DNA from: Glycomyces niveus
GTDB taxonomy: Bacteria; Actinomycetota; Actinomycetes; Mycobacteriales; Micromonosporaceae
Direction of reading: 5' to 3'
DNA: 64,000 nt
NCBI RefSeq assembly: GCF_017592475.1
Contig: NZ_JAGFNP010000007.1
Span: 186,001-250,000 of the forward strand
The position numbers and the translations under genes were made by a program. The notes under the pieces were generated by a model. That model saw nothing but the letters and a program-made list of their open reading frames with translations. It ran no database searches and had not been told where the DNA came from. Of the stretch, positions 1 through 8,402 are shown piece after piece; position 1 is the first letter of the stretch, and the number at the start of each line of letters is the position of its first letter.

Positions 1-2
1 TG

Positions 3-416
3 TACACCGACCCGCCCATGGGCGAGGAACTCGACATCCGGCCCGCGGTCTACGACGCCGCGCGCATCCGCAACATGGAGTGGACCACGGCCGAACGCGG
101 CCAGGCCCGGTTCATCTCCGCGGTAGTCCACGTCGAGTCCGGCGAGGTCGCCGGCATGTCCGGCCTCGGCACCGTCCCCGGCGAGGAGCTGCACGCCTGG
201 CAGGAGGACACGATCGTCGAGGAGAAGCACCGCGGCCACCGCCTCGGCATGATCCTCAAGATCGCCAACCAGCGCCTGCTGCGCAAGTACCGCCCGCAGA
301 TCCGCTACATCCACACCTGGAACGCCGAGGTCAACGACCACATGATCGCCATCAACGAGGCCATGGGCTACCGCGCCCTGTGCCGCGACCTCGACGTGCA
401 GAAGAAGCTCTCCTAA
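3..416 (+). CDS. GNAT family N-acetyltransferase (5' end outside window)
   Basis: This is the C-terminal part of an acetyl-CoA-dependent N-acetyltransferase; the reading frame is already open at the window edge, so the true start lies upstream. The segment HRGHRLGMILK (about residues 77-87 of the visible part) fits the acetyl-CoA pyrophosphate-binding motif (Q/R-x-x-G-x-G/A). The later stretch with WNAEVN, then MIAINEAMGY, is the typical closing strand/helix of the fold. Such proteins in actinomycetes are often about 400 residues with tandem GNAT domains, so more than half may be missing. The substrate cannot be told. It converges on manA across a strong hairpin. Confidence 0.8.
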   Translation, partial: YTDPPMGEELDIRPAVYDAARIRNMEWTTAERGQARFISAVVHVESGEVAGMSGLGTVPGEELHAWQEDTIVEEKHRGHRLGMILKIANQRLLRKYRPQIRYIHTWNAEVNDHMIAINEAMGYRALCRDLDVQKKLS

Positions 417-443
417 GCCAGGAATTCCCGCGTTGCAAAGGGA

Positions 444-473
444 ACCGGCCCCGCGCTCAAGCGCGGGGCCGGT
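444..473. terminator. Bidirectional hairpin between GNAT gene and manA
   Basis: A perfect 14-bp GC-rich stem (444-457 with 460-473) with a very tight loop lies 27 bp after the GNAT stop and before the convergent manA stop. No clear T-run follows, as is common for terminators in high-GC actinomycetes. Confidence 0.8.
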
Positions 474-490
474 CATTCGCTTCGGGGACG

Positions 491-1639
491 TCAGGCGCTG
501 GCGATGAACAGCTCGCCCGTGCCGCTCGCGACGACAGGCCCGGCGGTGCCCGCCGAGAACGCCGCGCGGCCGGGGGAGAGGGCCACCTCGCCCTCGTCGT
601 CCGCCACGGTGACGCTCCCGCCGGTGCTCAGGCAGATCCGCGGGCCGTCGATCACGATGGTCTGCGGCTCGCCGGTGAGCTCGACGCGGCGCAGCGCGAA
701 GTCCTCGATCGGGACCGGCCACGAGCGCACCGGCCCGGCGTCCTCGATGAGCGCGCGCGGCTCGTCGATCGCGTTGAAGTCCAGGACCCGCAGCAGCTCG
801 GGCACGTCGACCCGCTTGTTCGTCAGGCCGCCGCGCAGCACATTGTCGCTCGCGGCCATGATCTCCACGCCGAAGCCCTTGAGGTACGCGTGCAGGTTCC
901 CCGCGGGCATGTACACGCCCTCGCCCGGCTGGAGCGTGATGTGGTTGAGCAGCAGGCTCACCAGGACGCCCGGGTCGTCCGGGTAGGTGCGGGCCAGGTT
1001 CACCAGGTCCGCCGCGTCCTGCGTCGAGAGTTCGGCGGCCGCCTTCGCGGCCGCGTCGATGATGCCCCGGCACTCCTCGCGCCCCAGGCCCAGCAGGTCG
1101 GGCACGGCCCGGCGCAGCCCGGCCTTCGGGTCGCGCAGGGTCGCGGCGAGCGATTCGAGCTCGGGGACGCCGAGCGCCTCGATGTCGGCCGCGGCCTCGA
1201 GCGGGTCGCGGAAGCCGCACATCGCGCGGAACTCGGTGAGCGCCACCAGGAGTTCGGGCTTGTGGTTGTCGTCCACGTAGTTGCGGTAAGCGGCGTCGAT
1301 GCCGATGCGCAGCTCGCGCTGGTGGCCCGAGTTCGCCTGGCGCAGGTTCGGGTGCGCCTGCAGCGACAGGGGCTTGCCTGCCGCGAGCAGCTTGAGCAGG
1401 AAGGGGAGCTTGGGGCCGAAGCGGTCGAGGACGCGCTGGCCGAGCATGGCGGCGGGGGCGGACGCGATGGCGTCGTCCAGGGGCCGGCCGTCGTCGAGCG
1501 TCGAGGGCGCGCTGTGGTGGGCCCCGAGCCACTCCTCGGCTTCGGGGAGGTCGGCGGGCACCTCCCGGCCTTGCAACTGGGCGATGTCGACTTGCGATCC
1601 CCACGCGTAGTTGCGGATGACACCGTAGAGCCCCTGCAC
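491..1639 (-). CDS. manA: Mannose-6-phosphate isomerase, class I
   Basis: A 382-residue type I phosphomannose isomerase, a cytosolic zinc enzyme that interconverts fructose-6-phosphate and mannose-6-phosphate and feeds GDP-mannose synthesis. Visible family signatures are LSLQAHPN (metal ligands Q and H), DDNHKPELLVALTEF (metal ligands H and E) and YMPAGNLHAYLKGFGVEIMA near the active site. The length is normal. The start MQGLYGVIRNYAWGS is the usual opening (GVIRNYAWGS). It lies downstream of the SIS-domain gene in the same direction, matching the manB-SIS-manA order of the mycobacterial locus. The 152 bp between SIS stop and manA start may hold its own promoter. Confidence 0.96.
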   Translation of the reverse strand: MQGLYGVIRNYAWGSQVDIAQLQGREVPADLPEAEEWLGAHHSAPSTLDDGRPLDDAIASAPAAMLGQRVLDRFGPKLPFLLKLLAAGKPLSLQAHPNLRQANSGHQRELRIGIDAAYRNYVDDNHKPELLVALTEFRAMCGFRDPLEAAADIEALGVPELESLAATLRDPKAGLRRAVPDLLGLGREECRGIIDAAAKAAAELSTQDAADLVNLARTYPDDPGVLVSLLLNHITLQPGEGVYMPAGNLHAYLKGFGVEIMAASDNVLRGGLTNKRVDVPELLRVLDFNAIDEPRALIEDAGPVRSWPVPIEDFALRRVELTGEPQTIVIDGPRICLSTGGSVTVADDEGEVALSPGRAAFSAGTAGPVVASGTGELFIASA

Positions 1640-1791
1640 CGCCGCTCCTCACTGTTCGGGTTGAAGGCCTCAACTCTAACGGTTCGGCAAGCGCGGCCCG
1701 CCACCCCGGCCCGCCTGAGCGCGGTATGGCGGAGGCCGCGCGCGGCGGTGCCGTGCGCGGCCTCGCAAGCCTTGCGGCCCTTGCGTTTCGG

Positions 1792-2988
1792 CTACTCAGA
1801 GCCGAGCATGGCGTCCTTCATCTCGGAGACGGCCGGGACGCGCATCGGGTCGAGGCCGTGCGCGAGTGCCAGGTAGACCGAGGCGAAGTCGGGGACGGCG
1901 ATGAGGGAGGCGAGCCGCTCGAGCGAGCAGCCGCCCTCGGCGGGGAGCACGTCGCAGCGGACGCCGCGGCGCGCCGCCAGGTCGGCGACGGCGTCGGCGC
2001 GGCGCACGTCCGGCTTGGGGCCGGAATCGTCGCCGTCGAGGCCGTCGTCGCGCATGAGCACGATCCGCAGCCGGGTCAGCTGGTCGTCGTCCTCGGGGTC
2101 GGCGAAGATGTCCGTCTGGCCTTCGGCGAGCGAGCCGAACACACCGTCGAGGAGGCCCACGCGGCCGCGGCCGACCTCCCCGAGCTCGCCGGAGACGACC
2201 GGGTAGCGGGAGTTCGCGGCGAGCATGTCGCCGAAGCGGCGGGCGGCGACGCCCGCGAGCGGGCTCGAGCCCCACACGACCGGGATGGACCCGGCCAGGT
2301 TCATCGCCAGCTCCTTCGCCGGGTTGACGTACGCGTCGGCGTCGGGGCGGCAGCGCTCGGCGTCCTCGTCGAGCCGGCGGGCGGTCTCGGCGATGTCGGC
2401 CTCGACCAGGTTCACGAGCCCGAGTTCCCTGGCGGCCATGAGGACCGGGACGGTGAGCGCCCACAGGCTCAGGCGCGCGGGGGCGCGGCGCGGGACGGCC
2501 ACGAAGGAGGCGCGGGCGCGTTCGGCGAGCGCCTGCAGCTCCGAGTCGGGGGCGCCGATCGCGACGAGGCGCGCGCCGCGGCGGGCGGCGGCCTCGGCGG
2601 CGGCGAGCGCCTCGGGGCTGCGGCCGGAGGCCGAGACGGCGATGACGACGTCGGCGGCGCCGACCCAGCCGGGGACGCCGGCGGAGCGGTGGCCGAGGAT
2701 CGGGACCGGGCAGCGGGGCCCGGCCACGGTGGCGAGGATGTCGCCGGTGCGCGCGGCGGTGCCGACGCCCGCGACCACGACCGCCCGGGGGCGGCCCTCT
2801 TCGGCGAGCGCGGTGAGGCCGGCGTCGGCGGCGAGCGCGGCGGACTCGCGCAGCTGCGGCCCGGCCGAGGCGAGCGCCCAGAGGGCGCCCCCGGGCCGGA
2901 TCGACTCGCTCAAGTCGCCTTCGATGCGGCGCTCGTCGGGGAGCCGGTCGCCGGTGATCCCGGCGAGGCCGTCGTCCTCAAGACCCAT
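1792..2988 (-). CDS. SIS-domain sugar isomerase-like protein (TobH-type)
   Basis: A 398-residue protein with two tandem sugar-isomerase (SIS) folds, similar to the bifunctional phosphoglucose/phosphomannose isomerase family. The first half carries VVVAGVGTAARTGDIL and VIAVSASGRSPEAL, the phosphosugar-binding serine/threonine loops. The second half has a WGSSPLAGVAARRFGDML segment. Its counterpart between manB and manA in mycobacteria (Rv3256c, TobH) has no established reaction, so a role in hexose-phosphate supply is inferred from position. An AAGGAGG ribosome-binding site precedes the ATG at 2988. It follows the Trm112-like gene by about 150 bp and is probably co-transcribed with manB. Confidence 0.85.
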   Translation of the reverse strand: MGLEDDGLAGITGDRLPDERRIEGDLSESIRPGGALWALASAGPQLRESAALAADAGLTALAEEGRPRAVVVAGVGTAARTGDILATVAGPRCPVPILGHRSAGVPGWVGAADVVIAVSASGRSPEALAAAEAAARRGARLVAIGAPDSELQALAERARASFVAVPRRAPARLSLWALTVPVLMAARELGLVNLVEADIAETARRLDEDAERCRPDADAYVNPAKELAMNLAGSIPVVWGSSPLAGVAARRFGDMLAANSRYPVVSGELGEVGRGRVGLLDGVFGSLAEGQTDIFADPEDDDQLTRLRIVLMRDDGLDGDDSGPKPDVRRADAVADLAARRGVRCDVLPAEGGCSLERLASLIAVPDFASVYLALAHGLDPMRVPAVSEMKDAMLGSE

Positions 2989-3141
2989 GCTGTAACTCCT
3001 CCTTGGCCTGCGGCCTAGACGGTTCGCTTCATTGCCGGGCGGTGCGGATGCACGGCTCGCGGGCGTGGCCGAGCAGGCTCGCCTTCGCTCCGCGGGCCCC
3101 GCTGTGCGCGCACTCCTCGGCCCGGAGGCCGAGCGGTGCGG

Positions 3142-3315
3142 TTATTCCGGGCCGTCGAGGAGCATCACGGGGATGCCGTCCTCGACCCGGAAGACCTTGG
3201 CGCACTCCGAGCAGGTGAGCGCGTTCGCCTCGCGGTCGTAGGAGAGCGGGGCGTGGTGGGGCTCGGGGCAGCGCAGCAGCTCGAGGAGCACTGGCTTCGG
3301 CGCGGTGGCGGGCAT
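3142..3315 (-). CDS. Trm112-family small zinc-ribbon protein
   Basis: A 57-residue protein lying between manB and the SIS gene. It reads as a Trm112-like zinc-ribbon: LLELLRCPE near the N terminus, CSECAKVFRVEDGIPVMLL near the C terminus. The cysteines are at residues 16, 35 and 38; the fourth position usually filled by Cys is not seen (the first pair is C-P-E-P rather than C-P-x-C). Trm112 proteins in eukaryotes activate methyltransferases; the role in bacteria is unsettled. The start is only 3 bp after the manB stop, so the two are translationally linked. Confidence 0.85.
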   Translation of the reverse strand: MPATAPKPVLLELLRCPEPHHAPLSYDREANALTCSECAKVFRVEDGIPVMLLDGPE

Positions 3316-3318
3316 GGG

Positions 3319-4698
3319 CTAGTTCCTAACGGTGCGGAGGATGTCGTCCCGCAGCCGCTCCATGGACGCCTGGTCGGGGCCCTCGGCGTTGAGGCGCAGC
3401 AGCGGTTCGGTGTTGGACGGGCGCAGGTTGGCCCACGAGCCGTCTTCGAGCGAGACGGTGAGGCCGTCGAGGCGGTCGGTCGAAACCCCTTCCCGCGCAC
3501 TGTACTGCGCGGCGACCTCTTCGATCTTCGCGTGCGGGTCGGCGACCTTCGAGTTGATCTCGCCGGAGGGCACGTAGCGCACGAACTCGGCGGAGAGCTC
3601 CTTGGCGCTGCGGTCGCCTTCGCCGACGGCGGCGAGGACGTGCATGGCGGCGAGCATGCCGGTGTCGGCGAACCAGAAGTCCTTGAAGTAGTAGTGCGCG
3701 GAGTGCTCGCCGCCGAACACCGCTTCCTCCTCGGCCATGTCGGCCTTGATGTAGGAGTGGCCGACGCGGGTGCGCAGCGGGCGGCCGCCGTGCTCGGCGA
3801 CGATCTCGGGGACGGCCTTCGAGGTGATCAGGTTGTGGCAGATCGCGGCCCCGGGGTGCTTGGCGAGTTCGCGGGTGGCGATGAGCGCGGTGATCGCGGA
3901 CGGCGTGATCGGCTCGCCGTCGGCGTCCACGACGAAGCAGCGGTCGGCGTCGCCGTCGAAGGCCAGGCCGAGGTCGGCGCCGACCTCCTTGACACGGGCC
4001 TGCAGGTCGACGATGTTCGCCGGTTCGAGGGGGTTGGCCTCGTGGTTGGGGAAGGAGCCGTCGAGCTCGAAGTACATCGGGTCGATCTCGAGGGGGAGAC
4101 CGGCGAGCAGCTGGTCGCCGAGGACGGCGGGGACGGTGTGGCCGCCCATGCCGTTGCCCGCGTCGACGACGATCTTGAGCGGGCGGATGTTCGAGAGGTC
4201 GACGAGTTCGCGCATGTAGGAGGCGTAAGCGGCGAGGAAGTCCTCGCGGGTGACCGTCCCCGGCTCGTCGGCTTCGGGGGCCGGTTCGCCGTCGAGGATG
4301 GCCTGGGCCTTGTCGCGGATGTCGGCCAGACCGGTGTCGAGGCCGATCGGGCGGGCGGCGGGCAGGCACAGCTTCAGGCCGTTGTACTCGGCCGGGTTGT
4401 GGCTGGCGGTGCACATCGCGCCGGCGACGTTCCGCTGGCCGGCGATGAAGTAGAGCATGTCGGTCGAGCAGAGGCCGGCCTCGATGACGTCCGCGCCGGC
4501 GCGGGACGCCCCGCGCGCGAAGGCCTCGGCGAAGCCGGGTCCGGAGTCGCGCATGTCGTGGCCGACGGCCCAGGTCCGCTCACCGGTGACGGCCACGGCG
4601 GCCGCGCCGATGGCCTCCATGACCTCGGGGGTGAGTTGCGAACCGACGAGTCCGCGCACGTCGTAGGCCTTCACGAAATCGCTGAGGTTGGGTGCCAC
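3319..4698 (-). CDS. manB: Phosphomannomutase / phosphoglucomutase
   Basis: A 459-residue alpha-D-phosphohexomutase converting mannose-6-phosphate to mannose-1-phosphate (and probably glucose phosphates). All four family signatures are visible: the phosphoserine loop CTASHNPAEYNGLK (Ser about residue 99), the Mg-binding loop FDGDADRC, the sugar-specificity loop GGEHSAHYYF, and the C-terminal phosphate-binding loop RPSNTEPLLRLN. GGEHS is typical of enzymes accepting both mannose and glucose phosphates. Length is normal. It heads the operon manB, Trm112-like, SIS, manA. Confidence 0.95.
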   Translation of the reverse strand: MAPNLSDFVKAYDVRGLVGSQLTPEVMEAIGAAAVAVTGERTWAVGHDMRDSGPGFAEAFARGASRAGADVIEAGLCSTDMLYFIAGQRNVAGAMCTASHNPAEYNGLKLCLPAARPIGLDTGLADIRDKAQAILDGEPAPEADEPGTVTREDFLAAYASYMRELVDLSNIRPLKIVVDAGNGMGGHTVPAVLGDQLLAGLPLEIDPMYFELDGSFPNHEANPLEPANIVDLQARVKEVGADLGLAFDGDADRCFVVDADGEPITPSAITALIATRELAKHPGAAICHNLITSKAVPEIVAEHGGRPLRTRVGHSYIKADMAEEEAVFGGEHSAHYYFKDFWFADTGMLAAMHVLAAVGEGDRSAKELSAEFVRYVPSGEINSKVADPHAKIEEVAAQYSAREGVSTDRLDGLTVSLEDGSWANLRPSNTEPLLRLNAEGPDQASMERLRDDILRTVRN

Positions 4699-4777
4699 TC
4701 AGTTGCCGCCTTTCCGGTGTTGCGGGTCCGGTCGGGGCGCGTCTGGCAGCACCGCTAGAGGCCGCCCCGTGACGAGA

Positions 4778-5212
4778 CTAGCGCTGTAGGTCCTCGTCGC
4801 CGGACACCACCCGGAGGTGACGCCGGGCACCGATCTGCGGCGCGGTCGGGCGGAGCCCTTGGCGCTGAGACGCATCCGGCCCCTCGTACCGGCTCCCCGT
4901 GACGGGGCCCGGCTCGCTCGGCTCGATGTCGTGCCTTTCCCCTACGGCGGCCTCCCGCACGGCGTTGGCCAGGGCGACCAGGTCGTCGTCGGTGGGCATG
5001 GGCACGGTGTAGTCGCCTTGGTGGCGGACCAGTTCCCAGCCGTGGGGCACGGTGAGGCGCCGGGCATGCGCATCACACAGGTCATAGCTGTGGGGCTCCC
5101 GAGTCGTCGAGAGCGGTCCGACCACAGCCGTCGAATCCGAGTAGATATATGTCAAAGTGGCCACCGCAGGCTGGCGGCAGCCGTTCCGGGAGCAACGCCG
5201 ATCCGACCTCAC
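4778..5212 (-). CDS. DUF3499 family protein
   Basis: A 144-residue protein of the actinobacterial DUF3499 family (counterpart of mycobacterial Rv3258c, found between manB and the zincin-like gene). The conserved N-terminal half holds CSRNGCRQPAVATLTYIYSDS, then SYDLCDAHARRLTVPHGW, giving a likely zinc site from Cys7, Cys12, Cys46 and a His. The C-terminal third is low-complexity and poorly conserved. No biochemical function is known to me. It diverges from the metallopeptidase-family gene with about 120 bp between the two starts, and its stop is 79 bp from the manB start. Confidence 0.85.
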   Translation of the reverse strand: MRSDRRCSRNGCRQPAVATLTYIYSDSTAVVGPLSTTREPHSYDLCDAHARRLTVPHGWELVRHQGDYTVPMPTDDDLVALANAVREAAVGERHDIEPSEPGPVTGSRYEGPDASQRQGLRPTAPQIGARRHLRVVSGDEDLQR

Positions 5213-5333
5213 ACCACGAAACTACCACTCGCTGTGGCGAAGTCAGCGGCGCTGAACTGTGGCCCGATGCGGAATTGTCCGGATCGGGATCACGGGGACC
5301 GAAATCGTCGGTCGCGAAGGCTATGGTTTCCCC

Positions 5334-5765
5334 ATGCGCAGAGATCGACACGGACGGGGGATGCGGGGGCCGCTGGCGCCGCGCGCCCTGCCGCTGCGTC
5401 GCACGCCGGTCGAGCAGTTCGACACCCTGGTGATGGATTCGGTGGCCGAGATCGAGCGCCGCCTCGCAGACTCATTGGGCTCGAAGTTCACCGACCTGCG
5501 GCACATCGAGTTCGCCGTCGACGAGGTCCCGCCGGAGTCCCAGCACTACGACGCGGACATCGTGGAGGACCGCGGGGTGCCGCTCTCGAAGCTGTATCCC
5601 GCGCAGCCGGGCACGGTCGCGGCAGCACCGCGGATCGTGCTGTACCGCAGGCCGATCGAGCTTCGCGCCGAAGGCAAGGCGGAGATGGAAGGCCTGGTGC
5701 GCTCGGTGCTGGCCGAGCAGCTCGGGTCGCTGCTGGGGCTGCCGCCGGAGGACCTGGAGTTCTAG
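5334..5765 (+). CDS. Zincin-like metallopeptidase family protein lacking HExxH
   Basis: A 143-residue member of the actinobacterial metallopeptidase-family proteins (counterpart of Rv3259), a small single-domain protein related to zincins. The usual family core is visible (FDTLVMDSVAEIERR, then FAVDEVPPES, then LSKLYPAQPG and RIVLYRRPIEL). Where zincins carry HExxHxxG this protein has LAEQLGSLLGL, so both zinc histidines are absent and peptidase activity is doubtful. I chose the ATG at 5334; an upstream in-frame start at 5259 would add residues unlike the family. It diverges from the DUF3499 gene. Confidence 0.8.
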   Translation: MRRDRHGRGMRGPLAPRALPLRRTPVEQFDTLVMDSVAEIERRLADSLGSKFTDLRHIEFAVDEVPPESQHYDADIVEDRGVPLSKLYPAQPGTVAAAPRIVLYRRPIELRAEGKAEMEGLVRSVLAEQLGSLLGLPPEDLEF

Positions 5766-5788
5766 CGGCGCCGCCTCGACACGGCGCA

Positions 5789-5814
5789 GGGGCGGGACTT
5801 CGACGTCCCGCCCC
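5789..5814. terminator. Hairpin between convergent zincin-like gene and whiB2
   Basis: A perfect 10-bp stem GGGGCGGGAC / GTCCCGCCCC with a 6-base loop sits 23 bp after the zincin-like stop and 25 bp before the whiB2 stop. It should serve both strands. Confidence 0.8.
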
Positions 5815-5838
5815 CGCCGCTCGCTCGCAGGGATGTGC

Positions 5839-6345
5839 TTACGCGGCGACCGGGATGCGCTCCTGCACCACCGGTTCCTCCGCGAGTTCGCCGATCGGTG
5901 CGGGCAGGCGGCCGCCGACCAGCTCCTCCAGCAGGCCCACCTGGCCGCCGATGCCGCTGCCGACCAGGACGGGCTCGGCGTGGCGCTGCTCGGCCGCGAA
6001 GACGACCTCGGACGCCAGCGCGGGGTTGATCATCGGGCTCGGGAAGCACACCACCACCGGCAGGCGCTCGGTGCGCCGCCGTGCCGCTTCGCGCGCCTGG
6101 CGCTTGATCTTGCGGCGCTCCCGCTCGGACAGCCCGCCCCAGATGCCGAAGCGCTCATCGTGGTCGAGTGCGTACTGCAGACAGTTCTCTTTGACCTCGC
6201 ACCGCGCGCAGATGCGTTTCGCATCCCGCGTGGAACCCCCTTTTTCAGGGAAGAACGCCTCCGGATCGGTCTGCGCGCACAATGCGCGAGCCTGCCACTC
6301 CGGAACGTTACCCAACAGGTCGGCCAAGTAGTCACGGCCGTCCAT
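5839..6345 (-). CDS. whiB2: WhiB-family [4Fe-4S] transcription factor, WhiB2/WhmD type, with long C-terminal extension
   Basis: A 168-residue WhiB-like protein. The Fe-S cysteines are Cys23, Cys46, Cys49 and Cys55, followed by the turn GIWGG (67-71) that contacts the principal sigma factor, and a basic tail RERRKIKRQAREAARRR. WhiB2 orthologues control septation and sporulation. The ATG at 6345 was chosen because AGGAGG lies 9 bp upstream. Position between the zincin-like gene and manC matches Rv3260c. Odd: typical WhiB2 proteins end soon after the basic tail (about 90-130 residues in all), whereas this one continues about 75 residues with hydrophobic sequence containing another Cys; loss of the original stop or a true extra domain are both possible. 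Confidence 0.9.
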   Translation of the reverse strand: MDGRDYLADLLGNVPEWQARALCAQTDPEAFFPEKGGSTRDAKRICARCEVKENCLQYALDHDERFGIWGGLSERERRKIKRQAREAARRRTERLPVVVCFPSPMINPALASEVVFAAEQRHAEPVLVGSGIGGQVGLLEELVGGRLPAPIGELAEEPVVQERIPVAA

Positions 6346-6367
6346 ATACGTCCGCCTCCTCGTTCGC

Positions 6368-6386
6368 GCACCGGTAGAACCGGTGC
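6368..6386. promoter_or_regulatory. Palindrome upstream of whiB2
   Basis: GCACCGGT-aga-ACCGGTGC is a perfect 8-bp inverted repeat with 3-bp spacer, centred 32 bp upstream of the chosen whiB2 start and just ahead of its ribosome-binding site. It could be an operator or a 5' leader hairpin. The rest of 6387-6674 (upstream of whiB2, downstream of the membrane-protein gene) shows no gene. Confidence 0.45.
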
Positions 6387-6674
6387 TCCCCCCTTGCAAT
6401 CACTTGCGCTGCACCGGGATGCGGATGGCGGGCTGGACGCGTTACCTCCCCTGAAACGCGTACGGCCCTGCTGCGGACCCGCCGGCGGTCCGCTGTTGCC
6501 TGTCCTGCATTGGTCGTGCTTCTGGTGAAGCCCGGTGCCCGCGGGCGGCCTGCTGATGGGGCCGCACCGCCATTACTCGTCGCTATGGACGATGAGTGTT
6601 CATCGCTATTCGGTCACGGTTCGATATCAGACGATAGCGCACAGTGAACTGAATGATGGAAGGACCCCTCAGAC

Positions 6675-7196
6675 TCACGCTTGTGGGGGACTTAACTTGA
6701 CAGGTTCCGGAGTGGAGGATCGCTCGCGCTTTCCGTTCCATCGCACCAGGACAAGACCGATGCCGGCCAGTGTCAGCCAAGCCGTGTCGAGCAGCAGTCG
6801 CTCGACGGCGGCGCGGGTGTCGATGAAGACCTGCCCTTCCTCAGCCAATTGCCTGGCGTCGTCGAATCCGTACCGGGCTGCCGACAGTGCCAGCAGTACA
6901 CCGATAACGAGGTAGCAGACATAAACGAGACGGGTAAGGCGGACACTCACCCGTCCGGGTCGGGTGTCGGGGGCGAGGAACGCCGCAACCGCTGGCAGGG
7001 CGACCGGGAGGATCGAGAAGAGGGTGCTCCGGGCGTCGTCGGTGAAGCCGATGCCGGCGGCTCGGCGGATCGTGTCGTCGCGCGGGTCGAGGCCGACTCC
7101 GAAGAGCCACTGGGACAGGGCGACCGCGATGACGACGACCGCGATGGCGAGCAGGACGATCGCGAGGACCGACCGCTGGCGTGACCGGAGCTTCAT
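6675..7196 (-). CDS. Hypothetical membrane protein, four transmembrane segments
   Basis: A 173-residue protein of unknown function with four predicted hydrophobic helices: about residues 9-29 (SVLAIVLLAIAVVVIAVAL), 60-75 (LFSILPVALPAVAAFL), 88-107 (LVYVCYLVIGVLLALS) and 133-151 (LLLDTAWLTLAGIGLVLV). The tail is basic then proline-rich. The ATG at 7196 puts it 7 bp after the manC stop, so it is probably translated from the manC message. In mycobacteria this space holds the F420 genes fbiA and fbiB; they are not here. Confidence 0.65.
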   Translation of the reverse strand: MKLRSRQRSVLAIVLLAIAVVVIAVALSQWLFGVGLDPRDDTIRRAAGIGFTDDARSTLFSILPVALPAVAAFLAPDTRPGRVSVRLTRLVYVCYLVIGVLLALSAARYGFDDARQLAEEGQVFIDTRAAVERLLLDTAWLTLAGIGLVLVRWNGKRERSSTPEPVKLSPPQA

Positions 7197-7203
7197 GGCG
7201 CCA

Positions 7204-8292
7204 TTAGACCAGATCGGTTCTATTGGCCTGCTTGAGTTCCTCGACCAGGCCCTTGACCTCCTGGGCACGGTCCCTGGGGCACACCAGGAGCGCGTCAGGG
7301 GTGTCGACGATGATGAGGTCGTCGACGCCGACGGTGGCGACGAGCCGCCCGGCGGCCGGGACGACCACGTTCCGCTTGGACTCGGTCAGCAGCGCCTGGC
7401 CGGAGCCGCGCGGCTCGACGACGACGTTGCCGACCTTGTCGTTGGCCTTGAGGACCTGGCCGAGGGTGTTGTAGTCGCCCACGTCGTGCCATTCGAAGTC
7501 GCCGGGGACGACGCCGACCCGGCCCGCGGCGGCGGCGGGCTCCATGACGGCGTAGTCGATCGAGATCTTCTCGAGGGTCGGCCACAACTGCGCGAACAGG
7601 GCCTCGCGGCGGTTGGAGTCCCAGGCCGCGGCGAGGGTGCGCACGGCGTCGTGGAGGGCGGGGCGGTGGCGCTTGAGCTCGGCGAGGTAGACGTCGACGC
7701 GCCAGACGAACATGCCGGCGTTCCACAGGTAGTTCCCGGCCGAGACGTACTCGACCGCGGAGACCTGGTCGGGCTTCTCGACGAACGCGCCCAGCTGGTA
7801 GCCGGGGCCGACCGGCGGGCCGAGCCGCAGGTAGCCGAAGCCGGTGTCGGGGCCGGTGGGGGTGATGCCGATGGTCATGAGCAGGCCGGTCGCGGCCAGC
7901 TCCATCGCCTTCTGCACGGTCTTGGCGAAGGCCTCGCCGTCGAGCACGAGGTGGTCGGCGGCGAAGGAGCCCATGATCGCGGTCGGCTCGCGCTCGGCGA
8001 TGACGGCGGCGGCGAGGCTGATCGCGGCGGCGGAGTCGCGGGGCGAGGGCTCGACGAGGATGTTGTCGCCGGGGACCTCGGGGAGCTGGCGGGCCACGTC
8101 GACGGCGTGCGCCGCGCCGGTGACGACGTAGACGTGGTCGGGGTCGGACAGCAGCCGGGCGCGCTCGACGGTCGATTGCAGCAACGACGAGTCAGTGCCC
8201 GTGAGGGGCAGCAGGAACTTGGGTCGTTGCGCGCGAGACAGGGGCCAGAGCCGAGTTCCGGAACCGCCCGCGGGGACCACCGCGTGAAGCAT
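7204..8292 (-). CDS. manC: Mannose-1-phosphate guanylyltransferase
   Basis: A 362-residue nucleotidyltransferase making GDP-mannose from mannose-1-phosphate and GTP. The N-terminal signature AVVPAGGSGTRLWPLSR then RPKFLLPL is the nucleotide-binding loop with the catalytic Arg and the PK motif. Later blocks FGYLRLG, FVEKPD, YLWNAGMFVWR, ISIDYAVMEPA and FEWHDVGDY are the sugar-binding family blocks. It is the short form without the C-terminal isomerase domain. I take the ATG at 8292 (MLHAVVPAGG); the frame stays open upstream but that extension crosses a tandem repeat and is not protein-like. Confidence 0.95.
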   Translation of the reverse strand: MLHAVVPAGGSGTRLWPLSRAQRPKFLLPLTGTDSSLLQSTVERARLLSDPDHVYVVTGAAHAVDVARQLPEVPGDNILVEPSPRDSAAAISLAAAVIAEREPTAIMGSFAADHLVLDGEAFAKTVQKAMELAATGLLMTIGITPTGPDTGFGYLRLGPPVGPGYQLGAFVEKPDQVSAVEYVSAGNYLWNAGMFVWRVDVYLAELKRHRPALHDAVRTLAAAWDSNRREALFAQLWPTLEKISIDYAVMEPAAAAGRVGVVPGDFEWHDVGDYNTLGQVLKANDKVGNVVVEPRGSGQALLTESKRNVVVPAAGRLVATVGVDDLIIVDTPDALLVCPRDRAQEVKGLVEELKQANRTDLV

Positions 8293-8402
8293 GCCAATAG
8301 TCTTGCATGCCGCTCCCACGTGCCGGTTCACCACCTGCGGCGGGACCGGTGCGGTGACGCTGGAGTTGCGGTGGCGTGAAGAACCGGGCAACAAGGCCCC
8401 TC

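Noticed and set aside
80..1876. Very long plus-strand frame antisense to manA and the SIS gene
   Set aside because: Sequence is Arg/Ala/Gly-rich shadow of the third-codon GC bias and has no domain; the minus-strand genes explain the stretch.
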